From positions 62,001 through 126,000 of the forward strand of contig CALAJQ010000008.1 of NCBI GenBank assembly GCA_937922785.1: a stretch of DNA of 64,000 bases. The letters are read 5' to 3'. The notes below the pieces were generated by a model that searched no databases, had not been told where the DNA came from, and worked only from the letters and a program-made list of their open reading frames with translations. The translations under genes and the position numbers were made by a program. Source of the stretch: an uncultured Acidimicrobiales bacterium. GTDB lineage: Bacteria; Actinomycetota; Acidimicrobiia; Acidimicrobiales; SZUA-35. This document shows positions 41,795-51,128 of the stretch, piece by piece. The stretch's first letter is position 1, and every line of letters starts with the position of its first letter.

Positions 41795-41813
41795 CCACAT
41801 CAGAGGCCGCTGG
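41795..41813. repeat. 19-bp direct repeat, left copy
   Basis: CCACATCAGAGGCCGCTGG, identical to 46962-46980, beginning 2 bp after a stop codon. The similarity continues loosely (TTTCGG) for about 12 bp. The two copies flank the DUF4129/MoxR/DUF58 cluster. Confidence 0.85.
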
Positions 41814-41996
41814 CCAATTTCGGCTGAATTTGTTCGTTTCTAGACACATTTTTTGACCCAAATCCGCTTGTAGAACTCGAATTTGGGTATTCCAGCCCGT
41901 CAACTTGGACATCCAGCGAGCCGATTCACCAGCCATGACTGAAGGCGTCAAATCAGGTACGGGGAACCAATTACGCCGTGGCTGCGTGAGTAATTG

Positions 41997-43631
41997 ATGG
42001 GGAACGACTTCGAATTCGGTGGCCACAATCAAGGCCAGGGCTACAACAACGCCGGCCCAGAAGACGGTAATCCTGTGACCGAAAGCTCTCGAATGCGCAA
42101 GCGCCTGAGTGATGTTGGCCTGCTCTTAGGCATGGTCGCAATTGTTGTAGCAGTCCTAGCGGTTCTGTCGAGCCTCGATATTGAGGGCTTCGCCCGTGAC
42201 GCGTCAGATCAAGCCGAAAGCGCTGACAGCTCGCAATCAAACGACGACGGTAACGCAACCGACAGCGACGAAACCGACGGCGGGGGAACCGAAAGCGGAG
42301 GAGAACTAGCACGTAAGCCCAATTCTGGTGGTGCAGCTTCAGGTGGCGTCGGTTCCCTTGGCGGGGGATCGGGCATAGGTGGTACGCCGGTAGAGGTTGA
42401 TGACATCATCATCAAGAACGGAAACTCGGGGGGTGTACTTGGCAGGTGGGTCAACGGAGTGTTCTTCGAAGGAGACGTTGACGGCTGGTTGAACCTGCGC
42501 CGATCAGTTGAGCCGATGACCGGGTTGCTCAACCGCGAAGGTGTTGTACGTAACGGAACCGAGAGCTCGGCAAAAAGCACCGACGTAGCAGTCACGACGC
42601 ATTCCGACGGCACGATCGTCATTTCAAAAGACGGCGAAGTGATTGGACTGCTTCGGGCGCTCGAGAACTCCGGAGGACTGGACGGCCTGCAGTCGGTCGG
42701 TGACGTGACTATTGACGCCGATACTGGCCAAGCGATGACTTCGCCGGATTCGGGCGGAAGAATCAACCAAACCGGAGCCCAGATCTTTGACATGGGCGGC
42801 TGCAAAGCACTTGTGCGTATGGAGGATGGATCAACGGCAATCCTAGGCAAGGGCGACGGAATTCGCTTCAACTCAAATGGCACACACGAGATCGGAAGGT
42901 TTGGTCAGGACGGATTCAACGTTGGTGTTGACGACAGCTGCAACATCACCAACGACGCAGACGTCGACATCACCGAAGCCTGGTCCGAGGCTGACAAAGA
43001 CAAGTGGAACCAAGCCCTCGAGGAAAACGAAGCTCTTGAGCAGGCCCAGGCTGAAGACAACCAACCGGACCCAGCTGATCAGGCAGCCGATGAGGACCTA
43101 GACGAGGACGCAGATTCCGATAGCTCAACATCGTTTGATGCAAAGCTTCTTCTTTACGCGGCAGCCGCTATTGCACTGCTAGTGACGCTTGGCCTCATCG
43201 TCACCACCCTCATGGGCCGCAACAAGGCCGATAAGAAAGAAGATGAGGTCGTCGAAGACGAGGTCGAAGAACCAACTGGCCCACCGATGATGGCGCACGA
43301 AGACGCCATTAGGTCCTCGCTTGAAGAACAGATCCAGGCGATCACGTTGGCGGCGGACCCACGCATGGCAATTCAGCAGGCCTATCTGTTGGCTGAAGGC
43401 GGCTTTGGTGTTCCATCGCTAAGTCGGCGCCCAAGCGAATCACCAGGGGAGTTTGTGCACCGATGCGTTGGAGGCTTTGGACAACCCGACGCACTTCGGG
43501 AACTGGTCCGACTGTTTGAGATAGCCCGATACTCACGGGAGCCTGTTACCGAAGCAATGCGCAGCGATGCCCGCGCTGCCCTGATCGCTTTGAAGGATGC
43601 AGTTGGCACTGACGATCGGATGGTGCTGTGA
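41997..43631 (+). CDS. Two-pass membrane protein with C-terminal DUF4129-like domain
   Basis: 544 residues from ATG 41997 (a TTG one codon earlier is possible). First membrane helix (about 40-60, VGLLLGMVAIVVAVLAVLSS), a long low-complexity Asp/Ser/Gly extracytoplasmic domain with beta-strand repeats, a second helix (LLLYAAAAIALLVTLGLIVT), and a cytoplasmic C-terminus with RPSESPGEFVHRCVGGFG, LRELVRLFEIARYSREPVTE: the DUF4129 pattern found with transglutaminase/MoxR/DUF58 operons. Role in envelope maturation inferred. Confidence 0.78.
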   Translation: MGNDFEFGGHNQGQGYNNAGPEDGNPVTESSRMRKRLSDVGLLLGMVAIVVAVLAVLSSLDIEGFARDASDQAESADSSQSNDDGNATDSDETDGGGTESGGELARKPNSGGAASGGVGSLGGGSGIGGTPVEVDDIIIKNGNSGGVLGRWVNGVFFEGDVDGWLNLRRSVEPMTGLLNREGVVRNGTESSAKSTDVAVTTHSDGTIVISKDGEVIGLLRALENSGGLDGLQSVGDVTIDADTGQAMTSPDSGGRINQTGAQIFDMGGCKALVRMEDGSTAILGKGDGIRFNSNGTHEIGRFGQDGFNVGVDDSCNITNDADVDITEAWSEADKDKWNQALEENEALEQAQAEDNQPDPADQAADEDLDEDADSDSSTSFDAKLLLYAAAAIALLVTLGLIVTTLMGRNKADKKEDEVVEDEVEEPTGPPMMAHEDAIRSSLEEQIQAITLAADPRMAIQQAYLLAEGGFGVPSLSRRPSESPGEFVHRCVGGFGQPDALRELVRLFEIARYSREPVTEAMRSDARAALIALKDAVGTDDRMVL

Positions 43632-44041
43632 ACCCCAATCTCGTTCTTGCACTGCTTGGCGCCGCCGTTATAGCCGCCAGTCTGAAGCTGGCGTCGGCGC
43701 GAAGTTGGCAAAAGCTCAGTGTCGGCGAATTTCACGCAGGCACTGCCGAACGCGAGGACCCTCCTCCTCCGCCTAGATCCCAAGCCTCAAACAATTCATT
43801 CGCCGTAACTGAGGTCCGAAACCTGATGGCGCACAACCGCATCAAAGGTCTAGAAGACGACCCCTATCTGTGGGAGCGCCTCGGCGGGCGGCTTTCCAAC
43901 ATCGACCGAGCCTTGCCTGGCGATCCAGTCGCTATTCCTGCAAATGGCGATGTAGAAGTTCTTGCTCGACTGTTGGACCAGCTCGAGCTCAAAGTCGGCT
44001 TCGGCCCGCTTCCAGCGATGAAAGAAAGCGATAGCAAATGA
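43628..44041 (+). CDS. Small membrane-anchored protein of the MoxR cluster
   Basis: 137 residues. N-terminal helix NLVLALLGAAVIAASLKLAS, a Pro-rich linker and a soluble C-terminus (EVRNLMAHNRIKGLEDDPYL). Overlaps both neighbours by 4 bp. Family not recognised. Confidence 0.72.
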   Translation: MNPNLVLALLGAAVIAASLKLASARSWQKLSVGEFHAGTAEREDPPPPPRSQASNNSFAVTEVRNLMAHNRIKGLEDDPYLWERLGGRLSNIDRALPGDPVAIPANGDVEVLARLLDQLELKVGFGPLPAMKESDSK

Positions 44042-45096
44042 CAAATACCTCACCGCTACCCCCGCAGCCGCCTCAGAACAACGGCGCTCAACTGGCATCG
44101 AGCAATCCACCACATCCTGACCTTCCAAAGCCAACGCCTCAACACGTAAACGTTGCAATTGAGACCGTCCTGGATGAGCTTGAGCGGGCCATTTACGGCA
44201 AACGCGATGTTCTGAAACTGATCTTGTGTGGTCTTGTGGCCGACGGACATATTCTGCTGGAAGACGTGCCCGGAGTCGCCAAGACAATGATTGCCCGTTC
44301 TGTTGCCTCGGTAAGCAGCCTTGATTTCACCCGAGTGCAGTTCACGCCAGACCTAGTCCCCGCCGACATCACTGGCTCGACGGTCATGGACCTCGCCACC
44401 CGACAAACTCACTTTGAACCTGGCCCGATCTTTGGAAACCTTCTTCTAGGTGACGAGATCAACCGGGCGCCACCAAAGACTCAAGCTGCTTTGCTAGAAG
44501 CCATGGCGGAGCGCCAAGTTACAGCCGACGGTGTCACGCGTCCGTTGCCCAAACCGTTCTTGGTAATCGCAACCCAGAACCCAATCGAGTCTGAAGGCAC
44601 ATACCCGTTGCCTGAAGCCCAGCTTGACCGGTTCTTGTTCAAGACCACCATTGGTTATCCGAGCAACGCGGACGAGACCTTGATGTTGCAAAGCCGAGCG
44701 GAACGCAAACAGGACCACGTCGAGCTCAAACCCATACTAAGTATCGACGACGTCATCGCTCTTCAACAAGCGGCAGAACAAGTTGACGTTCATCCCGACC
44801 TACTTGCCTACATGGTTGCCATTGTGGAAGCCACCAGAGTCTCGCCCCGTACCGAACTGGGTTCTAGCCCGCGTGGTTCGTTGGCGCTATTGCGGGCATC
44901 GCGAGCTTGGGCGGTCATGTCGGGTCGTACGTTTGTGACACCCGACGATGTGAAGGCGATAGCAGTTCCAGCGCTTGCACACCGGCTGATCATGAATCCC
45001 GACGAATGGCTTCGCGGCACAACCGCCACTGAAGTCATGCAGACGATTCTGCAGAGCATTCCTCAGCCCGAAACCATCTCCCAACCAGCAACCTAA
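44038..45096 (+). CDS. MoxR-family AAA+ ATPase
   Basis: 352 residues. Walker A LLEDVPGVAKTMIARSVA, Walker B LLLGDEINRAPPKTQAALLE, then MAERQVTADG, sensor 1 VIATQNPIESEGTYPLPEAQ, and LDRFLF arginine-finger region. MoxR ATPases act as chaperones with DUF58/VWA partners to assemble or activate enzymes. The DUF58 gene is next. Confidence 0.95.
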   Translation: MTNTSPLPPQPPQNNGAQLASSNPPHPDLPKPTPQHVNVAIETVLDELERAIYGKRDVLKLILCGLVADGHILLEDVPGVAKTMIARSVASVSSLDFTRVQFTPDLVPADITGSTVMDLATRQTHFEPGPIFGNLLLGDEINRAPPKTQAALLEAMAERQVTADGVTRPLPKPFLVIATQNPIESEGTYPLPEAQLDRFLFKTTIGYPSNADETLMLQSRAERKQDHVELKPILSIDDVIALQQAAEQVDVHPDLLAYMVAIVEATRVSPRTELGSSPRGSLALLRASRAWAVMSGRTFVTPDDVKAIAVPALAHRLIMNPDEWLRGTTATEVMQTILQSIPQPETISQPAT

Positions 45097-45098
45097 AC

Positions 45099-46445
45099 GT
45101 GACCACCTACGCGCCGGATACCTATTCTGGCTTCGGGCATCAACCCGAAGCGATAGTTGGAAACGTTCACGCGCGCGTCCTTCACACCGGTTTGAAAGCG
45201 TCAGCATTGGTCACCTCGGGGTGGGTTGCAATTGGCATATTGGCCGCAATCGCCATAATCGGCCAACAACCCAAACTTCTGTGCATGATCACCCCTATGG
45301 CCGCCGTTCTGGTTTGGGCTCGACGAGCAGAAGTACCCGAGGTAGCGGTTGAAGTTGCGGTACCGAGACCGCGCGTCGTTGAGGGCGACGAGGTCGTGTT
45401 TGCTGTGAAGATATCTGCAGTCGGCAGCCCGGCCCGGTGGGTTGACGTGGAGTTTCAGCTTGGTTCTGGGTTACAGCCGGTTGAAGACTCGCCGTTACGT
45501 CACATCGTCGGCGCCGACAACGAAGAAGCCACCGAGATTGAATTCTTGGGAAGGGCCTTCGAGTTCGGAACAGTCAGCCCCAAGGGTATGACTGTTCGAG
45601 TAATGGGACCTTACGGACTTTACGGGCGTGATTACCGCTTCACATTGGTTGCGCCAATCCGGGTCCATCTCCAGTCTCCGAAGACCCGAACCACTCTTAG
45701 CCCATCACAGTTCCGGGCAGAGTCGGGCACCCACCTATCTCGCCAGCGCGGCGACGGTTGCGAAGTGGCCGACTTCAGACCGTTCCGGCCGGGCGACAAC
45801 CCTCGTCAGATCAACGTGAAGGTCAGCAACCGTCGAGGAGACTTGTGGATTGCCCAACGGCACCCTGACCGAGGTGCAGACCTTGTGCTGGTTATCGACA
45901 CCGATGATGACTCTTCAAACATTCGTCGGGTTGCGCAGGCAACGCTGGCACTAGTTGATCTGCATCTGCAAGTACATGACCGGGTTGGAGTTCTGTTTGC
46001 AGGCATGGGATTCCATTGGATTGAGGCCTCCATGGGGCGACTGCACAGGCATCGAATTGTTGAGCTGATTCTTGAGCTTCAAGGCAACAGCAGCGCGGCC
46101 GGGCGCAAGGCTCGGAGTTTCCCGGATCGCACGTTACCGCCTAACGCCATCGTGGTCGCCTTCAGTCCGCTGTCAAACCGAAGATCCCGAACGATGTTGG
46201 CCGAGTTCCGTCAACACGGTTTCACCGTGTCGGTGGTTGACACCCTTCCGCCCTCGCTTGACCTCTACGCCGACAACGTCGCAGGTCGGCTTGGCGCTCG
46301 GATCTACCGCCTTGAGCGCGAAGCAAACAGAGCCGAGTTGGCGGCAATTGGCGTGAATGTTGTGAGATGGCGCCACGACCTCTCACTTGAGCAAGTCATC
46401 AGAGCTCTTCGACTGGGTCAACGCAACAGGGGAGGCCGCCGATGA
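45099..46445 (+). CDS. DUF58 protein
   Basis: 448 residues from GTG. Two N-terminal membrane helices (about 34-75), beta-rich domain (VVEGDEVVFAVKISAVGSPA), the DUF58 signature EVADFRPFRPGDNPRQINVK, and a VWA-like domain with LVLVIDTDDDSSNIRRV. Partner of the MoxR ATPase upstream. Confidence 0.93.
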   Translation: MTTYAPDTYSGFGHQPEAIVGNVHARVLHTGLKASALVTSGWVAIGILAAIAIIGQQPKLLCMITPMAAVLVWARRAEVPEVAVEVAVPRPRVVEGDEVVFAVKISAVGSPARWVDVEFQLGSGLQPVEDSPLRHIVGADNEEATEIEFLGRAFEFGTVSPKGMTVRVMGPYGLYGRDYRFTLVAPIRVHLQSPKTRTTLSPSQFRAESGTHLSRQRGDGCEVADFRPFRPGDNPRQINVKVSNRRGDLWIAQRHPDRGADLVLVIDTDDDSSNIRRVAQATLALVDLHLQVHDRVGVLFAGMGFHWIEASMGRLHRHRIVELILELQGNSSAAGRKARSFPDRTLPPNAIVVAFSPLSNRRSRTMLAEFRQHGFTVSVVDTLPPSLDLYADNVAGRLGARIYRLEREANRAELAAIGVNVVRWRHDLSLEQVIRALRLGQRNRGGRR

Positions 46446-46954
46446 AGCTCCTTGGGTACCGGCTAGCCATCTTCGTAGCTGTCCTTCTACCGCACCTGTT
46501 GGTCCTAGATAACGAAGGGCCTTGGCTTTGGTTAGGTATCGGGTGCGGCGTGGTGGCCGTCGTTGAGGAGAAGAGTCGCACAAGCGTTCTGACAATGATC
46601 TTGGCTGTTGAGCTGGCGCTAGTGGCGTTGCTGGTGCCAAAGGTCGGTACGTTTGCTGAGTACGCCGTGCCTGTTGTGGCTGGAGTGTGTCTTGTGGCGG
46701 TGCTGGCTTTGTTGCACTGGAGTCAGGCCCTGCGCCGCGAAGCGGTGGTCGAGCCGGGCGTTATTGCTGACGAGGCAAGCGTGCTATCTCTAGTGATGAT
46801 GGTTGCAGTGCTGGCAGCAGCCTTGATCTGGCTGGTGGCCCAAGTGGTGTGGCCGTGGTTCACGGTTCCCGTCGCGGCGGTCGTTTTTGGCGGTGCCTTG
46901 CTGGTAGCCCTAGACGCATTCCGGAACAAACCTCAGGATGCAGTTACGCCTTAG
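46442..46954 (+). CDS. Polytopic membrane protein of the MoxR cluster
   Basis: 170 residues, five predicted membrane helices (YRLAIFVAVLLPHLLVL, WLWLGIGCGVVAVV, TMILAVELALVALLV, AVPVVAGVCLVAVLALL, LVMMVAVLAAALIWLVAQVV). Last gene of the cluster, overlapping DUF58 by 4 bp. Function unknown. Confidence 0.78.
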   Translation: MKLLGYRLAIFVAVLLPHLLVLDNEGPWLWLGIGCGVVAVVEEKSRTSVLTMILAVELALVALLVPKVGTFAEYAVPVVAGVCLVAVLALLHWSQALRREAVVEPGVIADEASVLSLVMMVAVLAAALIWLVAQVVWPWFTVPVAAVVFGGALLVALDAFRNKPQDAVTP

Positions 46955-46961
46955 CTTTGGT

Positions 46962-46980
46962 CCACATCAGAGGCCGCTGG
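46962..46980. repeat. 19-bp direct repeat, right copy
   Basis: Exact copy of 41795-41813, beginning 7 bp after the stop of the last MoxR-cluster gene. Confidence 0.85.
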
Positions 46981-46993
46981 TAGTTTCGGGTGT

Positions 46994-47953
46994 GTGACCA
47001 CACCTCAGCAACCAATCGCATCTCCTTTCGGCACCGCATCAACCGCGGCCGAAGTTATCGAAGGTATTGACCTCACCGGCAAACTGGCAGTAGTGACCGG
47101 TGGATATTCGGGCCTAGGTCTTGAGACAACCCGAGCGCTTAAGGGCGCCGGCGCCGATGTGATTGTTCCCGCCCGTCGGCCAGAACATGCCCAAGAGATT
47201 CTTGGTGATCTGGCCGAGGTTGCCGAAATGGATCTTGGCGATCTCGACAGTGTTTCTCGCTTCGCCGCTGCACTTGTTGAAGATGGACGCCCGATTGACT
47301 TGTTAATCAACAACGCTGGCATCATGGCCAACCCAGAAACCCGCGTGGGGCCAGGTTGGGAATCACAGCTGGCCACAAACCACTTCGGCCACTACGCCCT
47401 AACCAACCATCTATGGCCTCTACTTGCCGATGGGGGAGCGCGAGTAGTGGCGCTGTCATCCACTGGCCACAAGCTTTCTGACATCCGGTGGGATGACCCA
47501 CACTTCAACTCTGAGCCCTACAACGAATGGGTTGCTTACGGTCAAGCCAAGTCTGCGAACGCCTTGTTCGCGGTTCAGCTGGATGCCTTGGGCAAGGACT
47601 CTGGCGTGCGGGCGTTCTCAGTTCATCCCGGCGGAATCATGACCGAGCTTCAACGTCACATGCCCAAAGAAGACCTGCTTGAACGCGGTTGGATCGACGC
47701 TGATGGCAACCCGAACCCGTTGTTCAAGACACCAGAAGGTGGTGCTTCCACTTCAGTCTGGGCTGCCACTTCACCAATGCTCGAAGGCATGGGCGGCGTC
47801 TACTGCGAAGACTGCAACATCGCCGCCCCGACCGATCCCAGCTCTGACTTTGCCCGCTTCATGGGCGTAAACGCTCACGCGGTTAACGCCGAAAGTGCCG
47901 AGCGTTTGTGGGCTATGACAGCCGAGGCAACAGGGATCAACGCTTTTGGGTAA
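46994..47953 (+). CDS. SDR oxidoreductase (retinol-dehydrogenase-like)
   Basis: 319 residues from GTG. TGGYSGLGLETTRAL (cofactor), INNAGIMANPET, ALSSTGHKLSDI (Ser) and YGQAKSANALF (Tyr/Lys). The HFGHYALT segment and the PGGIMTELQRHM end fit the light-dependent-protochlorophyllide-reductase/retinol-dehydrogenase-like SDR branch. Overlaps the next lipoprotein gene by 8 bp. Confidence 0.93.
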   Translation: MTTPQQPIASPFGTASTAAEVIEGIDLTGKLAVVTGGYSGLGLETTRALKGAGADVIVPARRPEHAQEILGDLAEVAEMDLGDLDSVSRFAAALVEDGRPIDLLINNAGIMANPETRVGPGWESQLATNHFGHYALTNHLWPLLADGGARVVALSSTGHKLSDIRWDDPHFNSEPYNEWVAYGQAKSANALFAVQLDALGKDSGVRAFSVHPGGIMTELQRHMPKEDLLERGWIDADGNPNPLFKTPEGGASTSVWAATSPMLEGMGGVYCEDCNIAAPTDPSSDFARFMGVNAHAVNAESAERLWAMTAEATGINAFG

Positions 47954-48713
47954 GGCTGCGGCGGTTGGCTTTCTGCTGCTGCCGCTAGCCAGCGCTGCTG
48001 CCTGCACAGCGGGTGAAACCGCTGAAACAACGCTGGCGGTTGAAACAACCCCCTCAGTTGAACCAACACTGGCGGCTACAACAACGACCGCTCCCGCCGT
48101 CAGTGCTCCACCGGCGTCAAGAGCCGAGAAAAACCCAGGGGACTCTACGCAGAATCACTGGATAGGTCGCAACAAGATGACTTCGAAGTCAATCGAGGTG
48201 GTCTGGTCCGAAGTTGAAGACGTGCAGACCTACCGCATCCATCGGTTCGGCGAAGGCAGCCCAGGACCGGCTGACGTGCTTCTCGATGAAGTCAGCCTTG
48301 TCTTTGAAGGACTCGCCACTACTTTCGTCGACGAGGCGGTTGAAGAAGGTCAGTTCTACACCTACGTGCTGGAGGTTCGGACCGGCGCCGAAACTTTGGA
48401 TCGCCGGTGGACCAAAGGCCTGGCCATGGATGACACGGTTCCGCCCAGTCCCATAACCAACTTGCGGGCTGAGATTGTTGGCGAAGGCGTGCTACTCAGT
48501 TGGGACCCTTCGTCAGACAACGTTGAGTTTGCGGCGTACTCGGTATCAATAGTTGAAGGGGATCAGCTTCGCTACATCGGTGGCGGGGCTGACATCGGCC
48601 AGTCGTCGTTCCTTGATAATAGGCCCTTGCCCGGCGATGTCACTTACGCAGTTCAGGCCGCGGACTTCCATGACAACCGGACCGAACCGGCGTTAATCAC
48701 TATCTCTAGATAG
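47946..48713 (+). CDS. Secreted lipoprotein with fibronectin-type-III-like domain
   Basis: 255 residues from TTG. Signal peptide with lipobox SAAAC, a Thr/Pro linker, then two FnIII-like beta sandwiches (SIEVVWSEVEDVQTYRIHRF; ITNLRAEIVGEGVLLSWDPS, SDNVEFAAYSVSI). Likely a surface adhesion or binding module; no enzyme domain. Confidence 0.75.
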   Translation: MGKAAAVGFLLLPLASAAACTAGETAETTLAVETTPSVEPTLAATTTTAPAVSAPPASRAEKNPGDSTQNHWIGRNKMTSKSIEVVWSEVEDVQTYRIHRFGEGSPGPADVLLDEVSLVFEGLATTFVDEAVEEGQFYTYVLEVRTGAETLDRRWTKGLAMDDTVPPSPITNLRAEIVGEGVLLSWDPSSDNVEFAAYSVSIVEGDQLRYIGGGADIGQSSFLDNRPLPGDVTYAVQAADFHDNRTEPALITISR

Positions 48714-48737
48714 CGCAGTCTCTAGTTGAGGCTGTCC

Positions 48738-50000
48738 CTAGTTGAGCACGTTGTACACGTGAACCACAGGGTTGGTTCCCTCTGCGAACTCTTGGGCGAT
48801 GAAAATTCGATTGTTCCCAGCGTCATAGGCTGCGCCAGTCAGCTGGAAACTTGATGCGGTCATGGGTAGCTTTAGCTCCCAATAGTCATAGGGCATCAGC
48901 GACTCCGGTGCCTTTTCTCCGGCCGCCACCTGGGCCAGGTCAGCTGCATCATAAGCCCAGACTTGGTATCGGTAGGGGTAAGCGTGGGTCCCTTTGGAAG
49001 AGTTGATCGGATCGTTGCATTCTTCGCCCGTGCCATAGCAATAGTCACCAACGCCCTGGGTTCCGAAGAACAAAACCGAGTTACTTCGTTCCGGAAACAC
49101 GATGCCTGTAACGGTTGATGTCAGGTTCCAAAGGTCGCTTTGGCGTTCCGGAACATCCAAGGGGCTGGCCAGCGGGTAGCCAAGCACAAGCGATGCGGGT
49201 TTTGTGTTGCTGAACGCTTCAGGCGAGAACGTTGCGGCGGCCGGGCCGACTGAGGAGTTGCTGGCAATCGACACTCCGCCAAGGCCACCGATGTAGGGGT
49301 CGCCGCCAAAGGCTGCTTGCCACTGTTGTGGGATATGGGCCATCGGTCCGCCCAACCAACGGGCTGAGATGTCGGGCGAGATTGCTTGCAGCTCCGAGCT
49401 TGGACCTAACGCAGTGTCGGTTATCAAGTGGGATCTGCTCTGTTCACCGGAGGCGTCGTAGTAATCGAACGCAGAGACAATCAGTGAGTCACCGTCAACG
49501 AGGTATCCGCCGACCCTGGCGTACTCGGGGTCGGCCGGAGTCGAGATATCTTTTAGCTTGCCATCGGCTGCGTCCTGTGGCTTTTTGACAAACACGGCGC
49601 GATTTAGTGAGGCCGGATCTGAACCGGGGACAAGAGGCGGAATTGATATTTCGGCGGTCAACTGATGCCAGTCGTGGCCGGTGATGAACAACGAGTTGTT
49701 TGCTGGGTTGAAGGCCAACCCGTAGCCGCCGTAGGCCAACGAGTCTTCGGTGCCGGAACTTTCGTCGGGCACCGTAAACGAGCCTTCGTAACTCAGATCG
49801 TCAGCCCCAATCAACCCTTCAGCAGCCGGCGCTGACGCAACGGTGGTCTCGGGTGCAGGCTCGGGTGCAGGCCCGGTCGTGGGCAAGTAGGCACTGGTAC
49901 TGGTCGTGCACGCAACGGTTGCTACTAGGAACAGGATGCCAAAACACCGCAGAAGAAGGAGGCTGCGAGTCCGCGGCCAATTCGTTGAGTCTGGATCCAT
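48738..50000 (-). CDS. Secreted lipoprotein, beta-propeller-like
   Basis: 420 residues. Signal peptide with lipobox VATVAC, Pro/Thr linker, then repeated beta segments (YGGYGLAFNPANNSLFITGH, RVGGYLVDGDSLIVSAFDYY, IVFPERSNSVLFFGTQGVGD, GAAYDAGNNRIFIAQEFAEG) suggesting a propeller. Two Cys (GDYCYGTGEECNDP) probably form a disulfide. The extreme 3' end (CTAGTTGAG) is partly duplicated downstream. Confidence 0.72.
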   Translation of the reverse strand: MDPDSTNWPRTRSLLLLRCFGILFLVATVACTTSTSAYLPTTGPAPEPAPETTVASAPAAEGLIGADDLSYEGSFTVPDESSGTEDSLAYGGYGLAFNPANNSLFITGHDWHQLTAEISIPPLVPGSDPASLNRAVFVKKPQDAADGKLKDISTPADPEYARVGGYLVDGDSLIVSAFDYYDASGEQSRSHLITDTALGPSSELQAISPDISARWLGGPMAHIPQQWQAAFGGDPYIGGLGGVSIASNSSVGPAAATFSPEAFSNTKPASLVLGYPLASPLDVPERQSDLWNLTSTVTGIVFPERSNSVLFFGTQGVGDYCYGTGEECNDPINSSKGTHAYPYRYQVWAYDAADLAQVAAGEKAPESLMPYDYWELKLPMTASSFQLTGAAYDAGNNRIFIAQEFAEGTNPVVHVYNVLN

Positions 50001-50060
50001 GTTCTTAAGGTAAACCTAGATGGATTAAGGGATCATGAAGGAACGGGACTACCAACGTTC

Positions 50061-50125
50061 AAACACTGCATGTCAGAAACACCGCATGTCAGAAACACCG
50101 CATGTCACAAACACCGCATGGTCAG
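50061..50125. repeat. Four 16-bp tandem repeats in a divergent promoter
   Basis: Units AAACACTGCATGTCAG, AAACACCGCATGTCAG, AAACACCGCATGTCAC and AAACACCGCATGGTCAG, contiguous with no spacers. They lie between the leftward lipoprotein gene and the rightward TfoX-like gene, so may be iterated regulator sites or slippage products. Confidence 0.88.
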
Positions 50126-50137
50126 AAACGGAGAGAC

Positions 50138-50470
50138 GTGAGCGTAAACAAACATGAAGCCGACAGTGAACTCTTTTGGGAGCTTGTCAGCGAGCTACAG
50201 GCCGAAGACCAGCGAGTGGTTGAGGGCACAATCATGGGCGGCGCGTGTGCCCGAGTGAACGACGAGTTTCTTGCCCTGGTCGATTACAAGGGTTCGGGGC
50301 TGGTTGTGAAGCTACCTCGGGAGAGGGTTGCTGAACTAGTGGCCGACGGGACCGGAAACCCGTTTGGTCCAGCAGGCAAGATCTTCAAAGAGTGGGTGTC
50401 AGTTCCGACCGCTGACGCAAAGCTCTGGAAGGCTCTTTTGCGAGAGGGCATCCAGTTCGTCAGTTCTTAA
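50138..50470 (+). CDS. TfoX N-terminal/YjbR-like small protein
   Basis: 110 residues from the GTG at 50138, with GGAGA just upstream. An ATG at 50102 lies within the tandem repeats and seems less likely. Pattern VVEGTIMGGACARVNDEFLA, LVVKLPRERVAELVADGTGN, FKEWVSVP fits TfoX_N/MmcQ-YjbR-like domains. Soluble; function unknown. Its 3' end overlaps the convergent gene by 11 bp. Confidence 0.78.
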   Translation: MSVNKHEADSELFWELVSELQAEDQRVVEGTIMGGACARVNDEFLALVDYKGSGLVVKLPRERVAELVADGTGNPFGPAGKIFKEWVSVPTADAKLWKALLREGIQFVSS

Positions 50471-51011
50471 GCGCTTGCCGGCTGCGCTTGCGGCTACGAC
50501 TGCGAATCTTTACTCCAATGACCGAGCCGATCACAGCAAGCCCACCGCCGAAAAACGCTACCTCGCGGTTGGCGTAACTGCGGCCCGGGCCAATGGAAGC
50601 GTTCGGTGGCTGAGGGTCACCGAAGCCGGCCGCCTGAGCAGGAGACCCGGTGTCGCAAGAGATCGTGTTCCAAACCCCGCCTTGGTCGAAGGCGATAACG
50701 GCCAATGTGTCTCCTACTTGGGCCCCCAAAGCGCACGATGCTGATAGCGACGGGGCGCGAACTAGCACGGTTGGGCCCGCCTCTCCCACTAAGACTTCGG
50801 TAGTTTCAAAGGTCCAGATCTTGTCGCTCCGGGCGAACAGCGAGGCTTCGTCGGTCACTGTGCCGATGAACGCCAGCTCAACTTCGGCTTCGTCGAAGAA
50901 CTCGAACGCGTTGTCGCCGCAGCTGCAGGCCGACGCAGGGGTGGCGCTAACCAGCGTGATGCCGATTGCCGACAGCAGAATTGATATCGCAGCTGCCATA
51001 ACTCGTCGCAT
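50460..51011 (-). CDS. Exported membrane-anchored protein with N-terminal CSC motif
   Basis: 183 residues from the ATG at 51011. Signal peptide ending ATPASA, then CSCGDNAFEFFDEAEVELAF, a TIMP/netrin-like (NTR) start seen in several bacterial surface proteins. Beta-rich middle with two further Cys, and a C-terminal membrane helix (REVAFFGGGLAVIGSVIGVK) with a basic tail. Probably cell-surface; function unknown. Confidence 0.75.
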   Translation of the reverse strand: MRRVMAAAISILLSAIGITLVSATPASACSCGDNAFEFFDEAEVELAFIGTVTDEASLFARSDKIWTFETTEVLVGEAGPTVLVRAPSLSASCALGAQVGDTLAVIAFDQGGVWNTISCDTGSPAQAAGFGDPQPPNASIGPGRSYANREVAFFGGGLAVIGSVIGVKIRSRSRKRSRQALKN

Positions 51012-51128
51012 GGGTCTCACTATCTCACATCGGGGAATGGCTGAGAGAGATTGTGCTGTGTCAATATCAGTCACAAGCGCCGAGCCCTAGTTGCCGGCGT
51101 TGACCAGGACTCGAAGGGCAATTTCCAA

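Noticed and set aside
50061-50125. Possible CRISPR array
   Set aside because: Units are contiguous 16-mers without spacers, and no cas genes are nearby.
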